DNA of 64,000 nucleotides from Linum tenue (GCA_946122785.1 CAMGYJ010000010.1:15475467-15539466); one strand, 5' to 3'. Shown: positions 1-11,500, counted from the stretch's first letter. The notes: a model not told the origin generated them from the sequence alone. A program made the numbers and translations.

Positions 1-364
1 ATTCTGTCTCCGCTCCTGTTCAAAGCTTCGTTTCTCCCTCGTCCGGACTCCAAATCAGTCGCCGTTTGAACCCAGACGCTCGTAGTCTCGTCCTCTTTCT
101 TTTCATGACAAGCTTGCATGATTCTTTGTCCATAAAGTGAGGTAGAAATCCATTCTTCTTCAGGTCATACCCGAGTTTCTTCTCCCGAATCGTCAATTGA
201 TCTCTGATTGACTTGAAACTTGCGCCTATGCTTCACTTTATGTGCTAGGACCTGAAATGTGACAAAGGAACACAACCTAGCGTAAAATAGGCCAAGGAAC
301 AATCAATTCGAGCCAAAATGGGCAGGAAACCAGAGTGAAAACACGTGCAAATACGATGCTATCA
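1..364 (-). repeat. Element A 3' LTR (partial, cut by window edge)
   Basis: This stretch repeats 6175-6539 almost exactly, including the terminal TGATAGCATC (read on the minus strand, ending at 364). Only the first 364 bases of the LTR (start of U3) are inside the window; the palindrome-rich part of U3, R and U5 lie to the left. The conserved U3 box TTTCAGGTCCTAGCACA is at about 241-256 on the minus strand. Confidence 0.93.
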
Positions 365-381
365 AATTCCCCCACACTTAA
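365..381 (-). promoter_or_regulatory. Element A polypurine tract
   Basis: On the minus strand TTAAGTGTGGGGGAATT directly abuts the TGATAGCATC start of the 3' LTR. This is the expected plus-strand primer site. The same tract precedes the 3' LTRs of D (50645-50661) and F (46174-46189). Confidence 0.85.
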
Positions 382-1128
382 CTGTTTGCTTGTCCCCAAG
401 CAAACCAAGTACTACACAAGGTAAGCTCACATATTTCAGTCAACCAACATTGGGGACAAGTCATAAAGGCACAGAACACGTGAATCAAACTGGTTTTCAA
501 ACATCAACACATGAACAACTTTAATAGCAACCTGGACAACCACCACAAAGGACATTCGAGTGCAGCAAATCGAGTAAAGGAAGAGTCTTCCCTTCTGTTC
601 ACCAACCAACCCAGACTTGACTCGACCACTCACTCAAAACAGTCAACTCATGCATCCAACTCAAGACATCAGAACAGAGACCGAGCAATCTAGGTCCTCA
701 CCGGGGTACAAGAGTATAGAGAATATGAAAATGAATCACTCACTCTCGACCAGTGGGGTCAGGACAATTTATGCGAAAAATGCGCATGCTATTTCTCTCA
801 ATCCCTAACATCTCTTCACCATGATGGCAGCCTCTAAATGCTAGAGTTCACATATGTCACACTAACTTCAGGAGGTCTTAGACACAGGTTCAAATGACTG
901 GCTAGGGTCTTGGACATGGGAAAAGCCTTTTAGGTGGTGGAAGTATTCATAGCAAAAGGTTCCACATTTCCAAACACACAATCACAGTCAAACAAACCGG
1001 TATTTTCTTTCTGCTATTCTGCATACTCAATCTCAAGAGCACAAGAGCGAAGGAGGCATAAACATCAGCATTTCCAAGCCAGACTGCTAAGAAACACTAC
1101 TTACTGGGCATTATTCAGATTTTTGGTA

Positions 1129-1199
1129 GTGGCTCTCTTTTGCTTTCAATTTTTCTTTGTTTTTCTTTCATTTTTCTTTTCATTTCTTAAGAGAGCCAC
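1129..1199 (-). other. Hairpin H3 of element A
   Basis: An 11-bp perfect inverted repeat (1129-1139 with 1189-1199) encloses a 49-base A/G-rich loop on the minus strand. Outside a one-base mismatch, two or three further pairs extend the stem. The counterparts in D (49841-49922) and C (52713-52828) pair with different bases. Confidence 0.75.
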
Positions 1200-1799
1200 C
1201 ACTTCTGCATAAATTTCAAACACTGCCCAACTTTTAAGCACTACCTCCAACACTCACATAGACTTTAGCAGAAACAGCAGAGAATATGTAAAAACCACTC
1301 TGTGGAACCTTCTAAAAGATGCAACAAGGGTGATTTTTTCATTATAGACCAAAAGAAAGGATAACACACGGCTCAAAGGGGCTGACTAGGGGATATGACA
1401 CATCAGGACAGTCAGTTTTGGGCGTGGGCTAATCCTATGCCCCCATCATCTTAGCTAGTGACAACGTGAATGCTACACATCATGGAAGAGGGATCTATCG
1501 CACAAGAAAGAAACGAGCAGGCTCAAATCTCACATGGCTACCTATATGCTCTATCTCACATTCTGATACCCTGAACTAGATGCATAAACGACTGTCAAGA
1601 ACAAGTAATCAGATCAAGTCAGATCAAGTCACAGTTGGCAAGCAAACAGTTGAAAAACTGAACCCCTACATCGTTCTACTGCACATCTCAGTCCTCAATC
1701 ATAGGTTGTCCTAGTCGCAACAAGTTTGTTCATGCATTAATCCGAAAACCAATCAATTCATCCATCAAAACACAGTGCCAATATGATCAAACAGCAGTA

Positions 1800-1849
1800 C
1801 TTGGAGCCCTCAAATCGTAAAGATTTGGACAGTGGGACTAGGCTCCAAG
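1800..1849 (-). other. Hairpin H2 of element A
   Basis: Outer 9-bp stem CTTGGAGCC (1800-1808) with GGCTCCAAG (1841-1849); inner 6-bp stem 1811-1816 with 1822-1827. The module recurs in D twice, in C (split by D) and in L. Confidence 0.75.
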
Positions 1850-2089
1850 AACACAAACAGAGCTAATGCAGTCAAAAAGATAAACATCCCCCCCACACTT
1901 AAGATAGACATTGCCCTCAATGGAGAAGAGGGGAAGGAAAGGGGAACGATGTTACCGGGTAAGAACACTGCTGGGGGACTGGAAGTGGACCAGTCAGCGG
2001 GCTAGCATCAGCAAAACACACTGGGTGATAGAAACCATAGTTCCAAGTGGACAAACCGACAAAAACAAACGAAAGAAAAACAAACCTTG

Positions 2090-2107
2090 GTGGGGTTGCC
2101 TCCCCAC
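2090..2107 (-). other. Hairpin H1 of element A
   Basis: Perfect 6-bp stem GTGGGG/CCCCAC with hexaloop AGGCAA on the minus strand. It follows the conserved GGTAAAGAAGCGCTT box. Homologous hairpins with different stem bases lie at 44419-44436 (F), 59881-59898 (L) and, with one bulge, 21677-21697 (C). Confidence 0.75.
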
Positions 2108-2578
2108 AAGCGCTTCTTTACCGTCTTTTAGCTGGACGTCAGTATGGATGCTCAGGGAAGTGTTGGATCAGGTGCCTTCAAGAGCGGATCCACATCGCTC
2201 TTGAGGTACAGCTTCAAATGGTGGCTATGCACACGACGAATGTGGCCACCTGCATTTGCCAGCTCGACTTGGCCATCCGGTAGGATGCAAGCGAGTGAAT
2301 ACTCGGATGGCCAAGGTGGGGGCGGGACCAGCTCATAGTGGTCTCCGGCTTTCTTTCGAGCGGCTTAGCTGCCTGCAGTTTCGGCCGCCACTCCTCCTTG
2401 ATCTGTTCTTTGGATGACGGGTGGTCCGGAGTGGCGGCGAAGGTGTGGGAGGCGGTCCTGCAAAATAGGCAGCACAGAAGGATACACGACAGACTCGTGC
2501 TCCTGGTGAGATACAGCATGCAGAGGTAACGAAGCAGGTATAGTAGCAACAGAAAACGTTATTCGCTCCTCGCCATCC

Positions 2579-3408
2579 TCAAACTAAGGTCCCATCATGC
2601 ACATCTATGAGAGCCTTGGCGGTGGCCAGGAAAGGCCTTCCCAGTATAAGAGGCACTTCTGTGTCCTCACTGATGTCCAGGATAACAAAATCCACAGGAT
2701 ATGTGAATTTGCCAACCTTGACCAGAAGGTCTTCCACTATACCCCTAGGATGCACTACCGATCTGTCAGCTAATTGAAGGGTCATCCTAGTAGCACGGGG
2801 TTCACCTAGGCCTAGTTTCATGAACAATTTATATGGAATAACATTGATACTAGCACCTAAATCCGCCAAGGACTTCTCTACATGCAATTTATCAATAGAG
2901 CACGGGATAGTGAAACTACCTGGGTCCTTTTTCTTCTGCGGAAGCTTGTTCTGCAGAATAGCCGAGCACTCCTCGCTGAGCTCCACAGTGGCCAGCTCAC
3001 TCAGCTTCTGCTTCTTTGAGAGAAGCTCTTTCAGAAACTTCGCATACTTCGGCATTTGCGATAGTGCCTCCAGGAAGGGCACTTGGACATTCAGCTTCTT
3101 GAGCATGGCCATGAAGTTCTCGAACTCTGTCTCCAGCCTGTCTTGTGCAACCGAGTAGGGAAAGGGAGTTTAGGGACATACTCCTTCACTACTGGTTGCG
3201 GTTTAGGTGCAGGCACCTCAACCTCCTTCTCTACTTCCTGTTCAACCGCTGGAGATGCTGCAACAGGGCTTTCTCTCTCCGGTTCCCGAGCAGGGGGATC
3301 AACAGTCATCTTGCCACTCCTGGTCATGATGGCATTGCAGCGCTCATTCGGGGTCGGCGGGTGAGGAATGGTCTGCGCTGGTAGAGTACCAGGAGCCCTT
3401 TGAGCCAC
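2579..3408 (-). pseudogene. Element A gag C-terminal linker and truncated aspartic protease
   Basis: Two overlapping minus-strand frames. The first (3408-3091) holds a proline- and glutamate-rich linker with an APKPQPVVKEYVPKLPFPTR stretch typical of these elements. The second (3112-2579) has a SLADLGASINV active-site region (Asp in DLGA) and the flap-side [16 protein letters not shown] motif. The reading frame stops right after the ALIDVHDGTLV segment, and the next bases belong to the 3' noncoding region. RT, RNase H and integrase are therefore missing and the protease is at best a short stand-alone domain. Frame changes between gag, linker and protease mean it is not one polyprotein as written. 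F (40830-41200) shows the same segment in a longer polyprotein. Confidence 0.8.
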
Positions 3409-4574
3409 TGCTGGGCCACGCTCCCCAGCTGGGTCTGGATATCCTGCAAAACAGCCTGTGTATTCCTCTGACCAGCTTCCAGAGCCAGGAGTTGACCCGA
3501 GGCCTTCTCCATGAACTGCTCAAAGGTGTTGAATTTCTGAGCACTAACACTGGCGAGAGAACCCACCAAGTCCCGCAGTTCAGCCATCTTATCATTCTGC
3601 ACTGGGGCAGCAGGGGCTGCACCTGGCTGCTGGAATTGCCCCTGTCTGGGCTGATATGGTGGCCTCTGGAAGCCCGGTGGTCCCTGTGGAGCTGGTGGTC
3701 TGGGATTTGGCCCAGCCCAGGAGAAGTTAGGATGCTGGCGCCACCCCTCATTGTACGTGTTGCTGTAGGGGTCATTGCGCCTGACATTGTTGATGAAGTT
3801 CACCTGCTCCTGGGGTGTGGTCGATTCCTTCATCGCCTGGCAGTCTTCCACCATATGATGGGTGCTCTCGCACCACTGGCAGAGCATCGCCTGCTGCTGT
3901 CCGGTCCCTGGAATCATCCCGGAACGATCGATAGCTGAGACCAGCTTCGATACTACCTGCACCAAATCAGATGACTGGGTGCCCACAGCATGCACACCCC
4001 GGCCTGGTGCTCTCCTCGATCTCCTGGCAGTGCCCCAATCATAACCATTCTCCGCCATCTCTTCAAAGAGTTGATTCAGCTGTGGCGGGGTTTTGGTCAG
4101 CATGTTCCCGCCACAAACCGAATCGATCAGCTGCTTGTCCTCCGGGAAGAGGGCGTGATAGAAGGTGCCCACCTTGAACGCATCGTTGAAACCATGATTG
4201 GGACACCTGAGGAAAAGGCTGTTGTACCTCTCCCATGCATCCCTGATGGTCTCATCCTCATCCTGAGCAAAATGTGTAATCTGCTTCTGGAGATCAGCTG
4301 TCTTGGATGGAGGATGGTAGCGGGTGAGGAACTTGTCCGCCAGGTTGGCGAACGTGGTGATGGAGCCCGGAGGTCGAGTGTCTAGCCACTCCTTGGCCTG
4401 CCCCTCCAGAGTGAATGGGAAGTACCTCAGCTGGATGGCATCTGCTGGTACCCCATTGATCTTGATTCCATCGATGAGCTCGTGGAATCGCCTGAGATGT
4501 GATCGAGGGCACTCTCCCTCCTTACCACGGAACACTACTGAACCGCGCAGCATGGTGATCACGGAGGTGCTCAC
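3324..4574 (-). CDS. gag: Element A Gag (capsid/nucleocapsid)
   Basis: Open frame of 416 codons. The retrotransposon gag domain occupies roughly residues 5-170, with a SHLRRFHELIDGIKINGV start, an AKEWLDTRPPGSI block and a FEEMAENGYDW helix near 170-180. A CX2CX4HX4C zinc knuckle is at C232, C235, H240 and C245. A proline/glutamine-rich tail (about 285-325) and a predicted helical segment (about 335-390) follow. Gag packages element RNA into cytoplasmic virus-like particles. The true N-terminus lies upstream in another frame (4804-4575): relative to M at 63421 one base is missing near 4610, so the ATG at 4574 is only the first in this frame. The last 20 or so codons are out of frame with the linker. 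Confidence 0.88.
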   Translation of the reverse strand: MSTSVITMLRGSVVFRGKEGECPRSHLRRFHELIDGIKINGVPADAIQLRYFPFTLEGQAKEWLDTRPPGSITTFANLADKFLTRYHPPSKTADLQKQITHFAQDEDETIRDAWERYNSLFLRCPNHGFNDAFKVGTFYHALFPEDKQLIDSVCGGNMLTKTPPQLNQLFEEMAENGYDWGTARRSRRAPGRGVHAVGTQSSDLVQVVSKLVSAIDRSGMIPGTGQQQAMLCQWCESTHHMVEDCQAMKESTTPQEQVNFINNVRRNDPYSNTYNEGWRQHPNFSWAGPNPRPPAPQGPPGFQRPPYQPRQGQFQQPGAAPAAPVQNDKMAELRDLVGSLASVSAQKFNTFEQFMEKASGQLLALEAGQRNTQAVLQDIQTQLGSVAQQWLKGLLVLYQRRPFLTRRPRMSAAMPS

Positions 4575-4804
4575 CTCAAAGTTGTTGGCTGGGACCTGAG
4601 GGTGTTGAATGGTGACCTCATGTCCGCAGCCCTAGCGGTCCAGTAGGATCCCATGGTCTGCTCCTCGGGGATCACATCACGGTTCTCTGGATCACCCATC
4701 TCCTTCTTCTTCTCTCTAACTGCAGCTGTGAGCGCCTCTCCGCAGCCAGTCGCGCCTTTAGAACCCGCTTGAGTTCCTGCAGGTTCGTTCAAGCTCCTGG
4801 TCAA
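4575..4804 (-). pseudogene. Element A gag N-terminal segment, frameshifted
   Basis: Short minus-strand frame that starts MTRSLNEPAG and ends near MRSPFNTLRSQ. The MTRS start matches the gag starts of D (23461, MTRSQTG) and F (39040, MTRNHP). In M the same bases read straight on into gag because of one extra T, so A carries a one-base deletion near 4610. The segment contains a lysine/glutamate-rich stretch of unknown role. Confidence 0.7.
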
Positions 4805-4955
4805 GTGGTAGTAGATCTCCCGACTGGCTACGGGTCATGCACTACCTGCACACACTCAGAGAAACAACCCGTGAAGGCACACAGGTGGAAGAAAAAAAAT
4901 GCAGAAATAAAAAGCTAGAGTAACAAATTATCACGTTTCCCAATAACCTAGAGGG

Positions 4956-4973
4956 TCCCCGGCAACGGCGCCA
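4956..4973 (-). promoter_or_regulatory. Element A primer binding site (tRNA-Asp)
   Basis: On the minus strand TGGCGCCGTTGCCGGGGA, complementary to the 3' end of plant tRNA-Asp including CCA. It lies 6 bases past the LTR end (4980). This primer is characteristic of the Athila lineage. Confidence 0.9.
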
Positions 4974-4979
4974 AAAACT

Positions 4980-6539
4980 TGACACGCCAAACACAACACC
5001 AAACTGCGACCAAGTGTAATCGCAGTCCGGGAATGCAGTAACAGGCAAGTTTAATTATCAACCCGGGGTCTAGATCTACTGCTTACTCCGTGATTCTCTA
5101 TTATCTAGCAAACTAATTCGAGTGATTGTTGTTTAAAGCAAAAGCAGTAAGAAAGCAGGAAATGGTTCGGTTTTCAAAAGCAGGTAAGAGTCACTCGGGA
5201 TTGAGTCCCCCTAGCCCCTTGTTAGGTTCAATTGCAATTCCCTGGGTTGATTTACTGTTGATTAGACTGCGGAAGATCCGACAGTAGCTTGGAATCTCTT
5301 AAGCTGACCAAGCCCTCTCAGTCTAACTACCCGGCAGACGACTAGTCTTCACCGGGATAGAAAGCTGAGGCTATGAACACAGAACTCCACTACTGGCGTC
5401 AAGAACACCAGTACAAAGCAGTAAACTGGCTAACTCTCGTATAGCCAATCTCCTACTATCGAATGAAGAGGCTCTAACAACCTAATCAGATTCTATCTAT
5501 CTCAGGTTGAAGCAGAAATTGAGACAAGCTGATCAGACTCAAATCAATTCATGAAACATGCATCATTCGATTAAAATCAAACAATAATATCATCCCAAGT
5601 CATTACAATCAAATCCCTAACACAAGGAACTAGGGTTCTTCATACCCAAGTGAGAGAAAGGTTCTACTCCATAGAGAGAGAAAGGAAAACAGAAATCAGA
5701 GTAGCCATACTCATAAAGATGAGGAAAATCTGCTCTGGGATGTCAATCTTCACTCCTAGGGACGCAATCTGGGCTTCAATGATGAGAAATCCACTCCAAA
5801 ATAGCTCCTAGGGTTTGTTCTTCGCTCTTTCTCTCTCTAAAACTCTGTTTTTGCCCAGAAAATCGAATTCCCTCTCCTTGGCTCGAATCTGCCTCCAAAA
5901 ACCCGACTCTGGGCGAATTACGGGCAGGATTACGGCCGTAATCACTTCCTGCCCGTAATTCACACCAAAACGCACGTTTCACTTAAGCTGCAGGAGGAGG
6001 AGATACGCCCGTAATTTCCCAATTACCGCCAGTAATTTGGGAATTACGGCCGTAATTCTTGGGGTCTTGCCCGTAATTTTATCACCGCGAGGGAATTCTG
6101 GGTAGAAGGCTCGGCCAATAAATTACGGGCATGCCCTGGCCAATTACGGCCGTAATTTGGCAGGGGCTGCCCGTAATTCTGTCTCCGCTCCTGTTCAAAG
6201 CTTCGTTTCTCCCTCGTCCGGACTCCAAATCAGTCGCCGTTTGAACCCAGACGCTCGTAGTCTCGTCCTCTTTCTTTTCATGACAAGATTGCATCATTCT
6301 CTGTCCATAAAGTGAGGTAGAAATCCATTCTTCTTCAGGTCATACCCGAGTTTCTTCTCCCGAATCGTCAATTGATCTCTGATTGACTTGAAACTTGCGC
6401 CTATGCTTCACTTTATGTGCTAGGACCTGAAATGTGACAAAGGAACACAACCTAGCGTAAAATAGGCCAAGGAACAATCAATTCGAGCCAAAATGGGCAG
6501 GAAACCAGAGTGAAAACACGTGCAAATACGATGCTATCA
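4980..6539 (-). repeat. Element A 5' LTR (1560 bp)
   Basis: Begins TGATAGCATC at 6539 and ends in CA at 4980 (minus strand). U3 holds three perfect palindromes with an ATTACGGCCGTAAT core (5929-5942, 6042-6057, 6142-6157) and several half-sites (ATTACGGGC), plus the GTGCGTTTTGG box. The R/U5 half begins with GAGAGAGAAAG tracts and shares a TATGGAGTAGAACC to GAAGAACCCTAG block with D and M. I see no canonical TATA box. Confidence 0.9.
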
Positions 6540-8508
6540 TATACTTAGTATGATTAGTTATGATCCTTGCTTTTCTTTAAAGTGGTCATGGTTCGAATCC
6601 TAGTATCTGTCCTTTTTATGAATAAATAAAAAAGAGTACTTGTGAAGACCAAAATGTCCTTCCTACTTTCACTCTCGTTCCACGAAATTTGAAATGGAGT
6701 AACAGATTTCTCCTTCCTATTATTATATATTGTGTAGACGAGTGATGGATGATCTTGTTGAAATTCATATTGTATTAACTTTTGATTCTAATTATCAATT
6801 TATAGTTTTTTTTGTTAACTCTAGCTTTCATCAAGCTGTTGTATATAATCACAGTAAAAATTCATTCAATACCTTTATATTACTGCTATAGATACGAATG
6901 CCTTTACAACTTTTGTACTATTCTAAAATGTATCATTTTACTCCATTTGTTTCATATTATTGCCGACATAGTTAGTAAATATCCATTTAATACACATATA
7001 TATGGTCGAATGTATATTATCTGTTTAAAACTTTCATATCCGTAAGTCGTTTCATTTTCCCCGTTCATTTGATGGCCCTCATACTAAATAGATATAAAAC
7101 TTGTATAACACGTTTAATATCTGTATTTAATTAATTAAATTTCTAACTTAACAATTATTTATATATTCATTTATCTATCTATCTATATCTATATCTATAT
7201 CTATTTATCTATCTATATTATATTATGGCAATTAAAAAAAAATTCTTGCCACATAAGCACTTGGAGATCCACAATTTGCCAAGTTGGACAACTTTTTAGA
7301 AACAAAAAATTAGTTATTAATGTATTTATGGAGCTACCTCTCTCTTCTTTAATATTTCCATTTCTTTTATCCAATTATTCTTTTTCATTTATTTATTTAT
7401 TTTTTTGTCTTTAATAATAAGTTACATGTTGATAAACTTAACCAAACACACATAAATAATATTTTTTTGTTAAATAAAATATAAATAAGAAAATAGAGAG
7501 TAACATATATCACATTTGTTTAAATAAAACATATCTGATTAAACCTTATGAAGTAAATTTTCTACACATTTTTACTAAAATTGAATGATAAGTTACATTT
7601 GATGAAAATTTTTACAAACATACACATAAACAATTATGGTTTAATCGATTAACCAAAATATATATATGAAAAGAGAGAAAATAAATATTGGACATTCAAT
7701 TACCTTTGAAAATAAACTATATTACTTTATATGTTGTTGCAATAAAATACTCTCTTACTCGTACAGTATATATCTATAAAATAAAACAAGTATTATTTAG
7801 TAAAGTGTCAGAGTATAATCTTGATTGAGTAGTTACAGTTATTTATTTAAAAAACTTCTTATTCATTCAGATCATGTTCTACCTTAAATTCCTCAAATGA
7901 AGAGGAATCGCATGAGCAATAATTTGATAATGTGTCCTAAGTTCACATTAATATTTGCTCTATATCATGTTAATTGAGCAAGCTCTGTTGAGGTTCTAAG
8001 TCGTATGCTAAGAAATTTTCTTTAAGACTTGGAGTTATCGTCGACGATTATAAATCAAAATTTTCAAAATGACGTAAGTATGATTGTTAACGAACTTTGA
8101 CTTCATACCCTAGGACGAGACACAAGATTCCTTGAAAAATAATAGATGTGAAGGTTAGAAAATCTTTGTTGAGAATCTACGATAAACACACGTTTCATCA
8201 ACTACTAACCTAGGCATTTACCAAATAAAGGTTGGCAATTTTTAGTAATATAGTCAATTGGGATAAACATATTTATCCAACAATAAGTATCTTTATCCAA
8301 TAATCTCACTCTCAAAATTGGTTGCCAGTTCGTCCAAACTCGAGAAACACGAATTGATATATGTTGTATAAGATAATAAGTTAATGCAAATAATCAAATG
8401 AAATCCACTTATATTGTTCAAATGATAAGACATTTTAAATGCACTTGAAATATGTGTATTGGAGACACTCTTTATCAATTATTAATATATAAGTGATAAA
8501 ATCTTTGA
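6540..8508. other. AT-rich unassigned DNA
   Basis: About 2 kb with no convincing ORF, RNA gene or repeat boundary. It contains a (TATC)n-type microsatellite at about 7170-7219. The block GTTCGTCCAAACTCGAG near 8331 recurs near 13293 in the sequence on the other side of the hAT element, which suggests an old diverged repeat that the hAT element interrupted. I cannot name it. Confidence 0.5.
7170..7219. repeat. TATC/ATCTAT microsatellite
   Basis: Imperfect run of ATCT and ATATCT units in otherwise AT-rich DNA. Confidence 0.8.
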
Positions 8509-8516
8509 AAATTACA

Positions 8517-11500
8517 TAGGGATGGCAATGGGTCGGATACGGGGTGGATACCCCCTATCCGTTGCCCGCATTTTAGGCCCGCGGGTAATGCCCGTGCCGC
8601 CCCGTTTGATTATACGGGCAGAGAATCCCTACCAAGCCCAAAACCATTCGGGCTTCGGTGAACCCACGGGTTATGGACTACCGCCAACGAGCCCAACACC
8701 TAAGCCCAAAACTCATCCAATTCCAAATGAACTCAAAAACAAAGAAAAAACCTTTAAAAAAATAACAGCCAGCTGCCAGCAGTATCAATGACAATGAACT
8801 GCAAACCCAAAACCTATCTGAAATCCAGCAAGTCTCCATCTAAGAACTGAAAGTATAAAACCGACAACTAAAAATAGTCTGCAATTCAGCCAATTCTCAA
8901 CTAAGAATAGTCTAACAAACCCCAAAACATGGGCACTAATGAATCCATGATAATGCAAACACAATAACAAAAATAAATCGCTAATTATTAGCAGCAACAA
9001 GCATTCTTCACTTCTTTAAAAACAGCCAGCAACACAACAGTCTAACAACCCAGCATCATTCCAGCAACTCAACATCACTCCAGCAACCCATCAGACAAGA
9101 GTAATTCACATCTAATGCCTACTAGACAATATTTGCAAAATATGACAGATTCATTCACATTAAACACTTGATTCTGATGCATTATTAATAAATGAAAACT
9201 TAAACCTTAAAACACAAACCTAGAGCTAGTCCAGCAGAGTGATGACAGCAGCTACATCATCCTCATCACCTTTCTCCTTCAAACAGCATCCAACTCCATT
9301 TGTTACAAAATAAAATGGTTAGAACAGAGCTGAAACATAAGTTAAACACTACTTATAGAAAAATGGTTACCTGTGCACTCTTCCACCGAGGCATCATCCA
9401 TTGCCATAGCTAAGAAACCCCCCTCCAAAGCTTTCAATTCCGAGGCAGACACTACATGGCAGGGAAAGCAATAATTAATCGATAAGAATACTAACCAAAC
9501 AATGGAAAACAGCAAAAAAGTAAGAATTCGATTAAACAATCACCTTTGCTATCATCTTTAATCCATGTCCTCAATATCATCATGGCCTCTACTGTTAAGG
9601 GATAAGCCTGCTCCGATGGGGGTCCAAAAGCCTCCCACCAGAACTAAAGGCAGATTCAGAGGCAACACTTGTAACAGGCACATCAAGTAAATCCCTTGCA
9701 ATGTCTTGCAAAATGGGATACTTGGCACCATTGAATTTCCCCCAACCAAGCAAATCAAAATCTGGTATTCTAGGATGATTATCCTCAACTAGATAGTGAT
9801 CTAACTCAGTTGTAACAACAATGTTCTGGTTTTTTTCCTTTGGCTCACATATAGATCAAATCCAGATCTGTGGCCGAAGAAGGATGAGATGTAGAAGGAA
9901 CAGTTGTGTTCTTAGAGGATTTCCTCTGATATTCGACAACCAAATCAGCAACAAGATCTTTCACTCTATAAATCACAAGGTCAGAACCAGAACCAGTAAT
10001 GCCAAATTTGTTTGCATAGTACCCAATCAAATCCAATTTGTACCGTGGATCCATCACAACAGCAACAGCCAGTAGCAAATGAATATCATCCCAGTATTTG
10101 ACAAACTTTGCCCACATTTTCTCAACCATAAAAACAATCATTAGACTAGGATCAACTAACCATTCCATCAAACGCAACCTCAAGTCACACACCTTAGCAA
10201 AAAACTGATTGGCTGTAGGATAGTTTGAACCAGAAAATACAGCAGTTATATCCTTGAAAACCTCAAGTTTCCCACACAAAATTCCAGCAAACCCTCAATG
10301 CTCATTGCTTGGCAGAGAGTTGTATTGAGGTTCCCTTATTTACAGAATAGAGAACACATCCTTATATGGGATTGCAGCAGAAAGCATGTCAAAAGTAGAA
10401 TTCCACCGAGTGGGACAATCCAACACCAGTTTCTTAGAAACTGCCAGCTTAAGCTGCTGGGCAGTTGCATGGAAAATTTCAACTCTCCTAGGTGTGCAAT
10501 TCCAAAATACCACACTATCCCTGATGTTCTCAATTCCATCTTTGAGAACATCTAGGCCATCCCTCACAATTAGATTAAGGATGTGAGCAGAGCACCTCAT
10601 ATGAAGAAGTGTTCCATCCCTAATCAAATTAGAAAGAGCCAGCCTTTGTTTAACTGGATTGATCATGGAATCATTGGTAGTACAATTGTCAAGAGTAATT
10701 GTTGACAATGTCCTATCAATGTTCCATGATTGGAGGCATTTAGCAAGCTTAACAGCCAACCTCTCACTAGTGTGTGGGGCAAGGACATAACCAAACATAA
10801 TCAGATGGTTCCGTAACTTCCAAGAATTGTCTATGTAATGGGCAGTAACAGCCATGTAAGATCTTTTTTGATTTGTGGCAGTCCACAAATCAGTTGTGAC
10901 AGCAATCCTCCCTTTGTTCTGGTCCATTACCCCTTGGATTTTAGACTTCTCTAAACCATAAATAGTCACAATGTCTTTTTTTATGGTATTTCGGGTTGGG
11001 ACTTTGAAGAGAGGGTTCAAGGTGCAGCAAAAACTTTTGAAGTAAAGGTGATCCACAATAGAAAGGGGATACTCGTGCACCAAGATCATGGTGCAGAGTT
11101 CCTTTCTAGACACCTCACTACTAAACTGATTGGTACTCATATCAGCAGTACCATTGGCATTGTAATTAGCACCAAGTACCCTTTGACTCTCATCGTGTAT
11201 TTTTTTATGAACACACTTGTTCCTATGATTTCTAAGATGAGAAGTACCGTTCCTAGATTTCCTAGCCAACACCTTCTTACAGTAGTTGCATTTAGCTTTT
11301 AATATCCCATTCACCATCAGCCTAGTGAAGTGAGGCCAGACATCAGATTTTAAAGACCTAGTAGCACCTAAGGGATGTTGAGGAAGAACATATTCCACAA
11401 CATTATCAGGATTACCATTAGGAATAGGAGGGGCAGCAGCATCAGCAGGTGCATTACCAACATGTTCGGGTTCCATCTGTTTGACATAAGAAATTAAAAA

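Larger units (their letters stand above)
382..2578 (-). other. Element A 3' noncoding region with three inverted-repeat modules
   Basis: No credible coding sequence. Read on the minus strand it holds, in order: hairpin H1 (2107-2090, stem GTGGGG/CCCCAC) preceded by GGTAAAGAAGCGCTT; an internal polypurine tract (about 1900-1880) preceded by the ATTGAGGGCAATGTC box; hairpin H2 (1849-1800, outer stem CTTGGAGCC/GGCTCCAAG, inner stem CAAATC/GATTTG); hairpin H3 (1199-1129, stem GTGGCTCTCTT/AAGAGAGCCAC) enclosing an A/G-rich loop; and finally the true polypurine tract. The same order is seen in elements C and D, and partly in F. Confidence 0.8.
1..6539 (-). mobile_element. Element A: Athila-type Ty3/Gypsy LTR retrotransposon, gag plus protease stub only
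   Basis: Minus-strand element. The 5' LTR is 4980-6539, then the tRNA-Asp PBS (4956-4973), gag (4804-3324), a protease stub (to 2579), about 2.2 kb of structured 3' noncoding DNA, a polypurine tract (381-365) and a 3' LTR (364 to beyond the left edge). RT, RNase H and integrase are absent, so it is non-autonomous. The two LTR copies overlap for 364 bases and differ at about 3 positions, which indicates a recent insertion. The right flank is TATAC (6540-6544); the matching TSD copy lies outside the window. The gag is about 98% identical to that of M at 63421-64000, so the family seems recently active. Confidence 0.9.

Noticed and set aside
5929..6157. Repeated palindromes resembling a CRISPR array
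   Set aside because: Spacing is irregular, units lie inside an LTR, there are no cas genes and the organism is a plant.
6812..7045. 77-codon frame in AT-rich DNA
   Set aside because: Low-complexity composition, no motif, no homologous copy; expected by chance.
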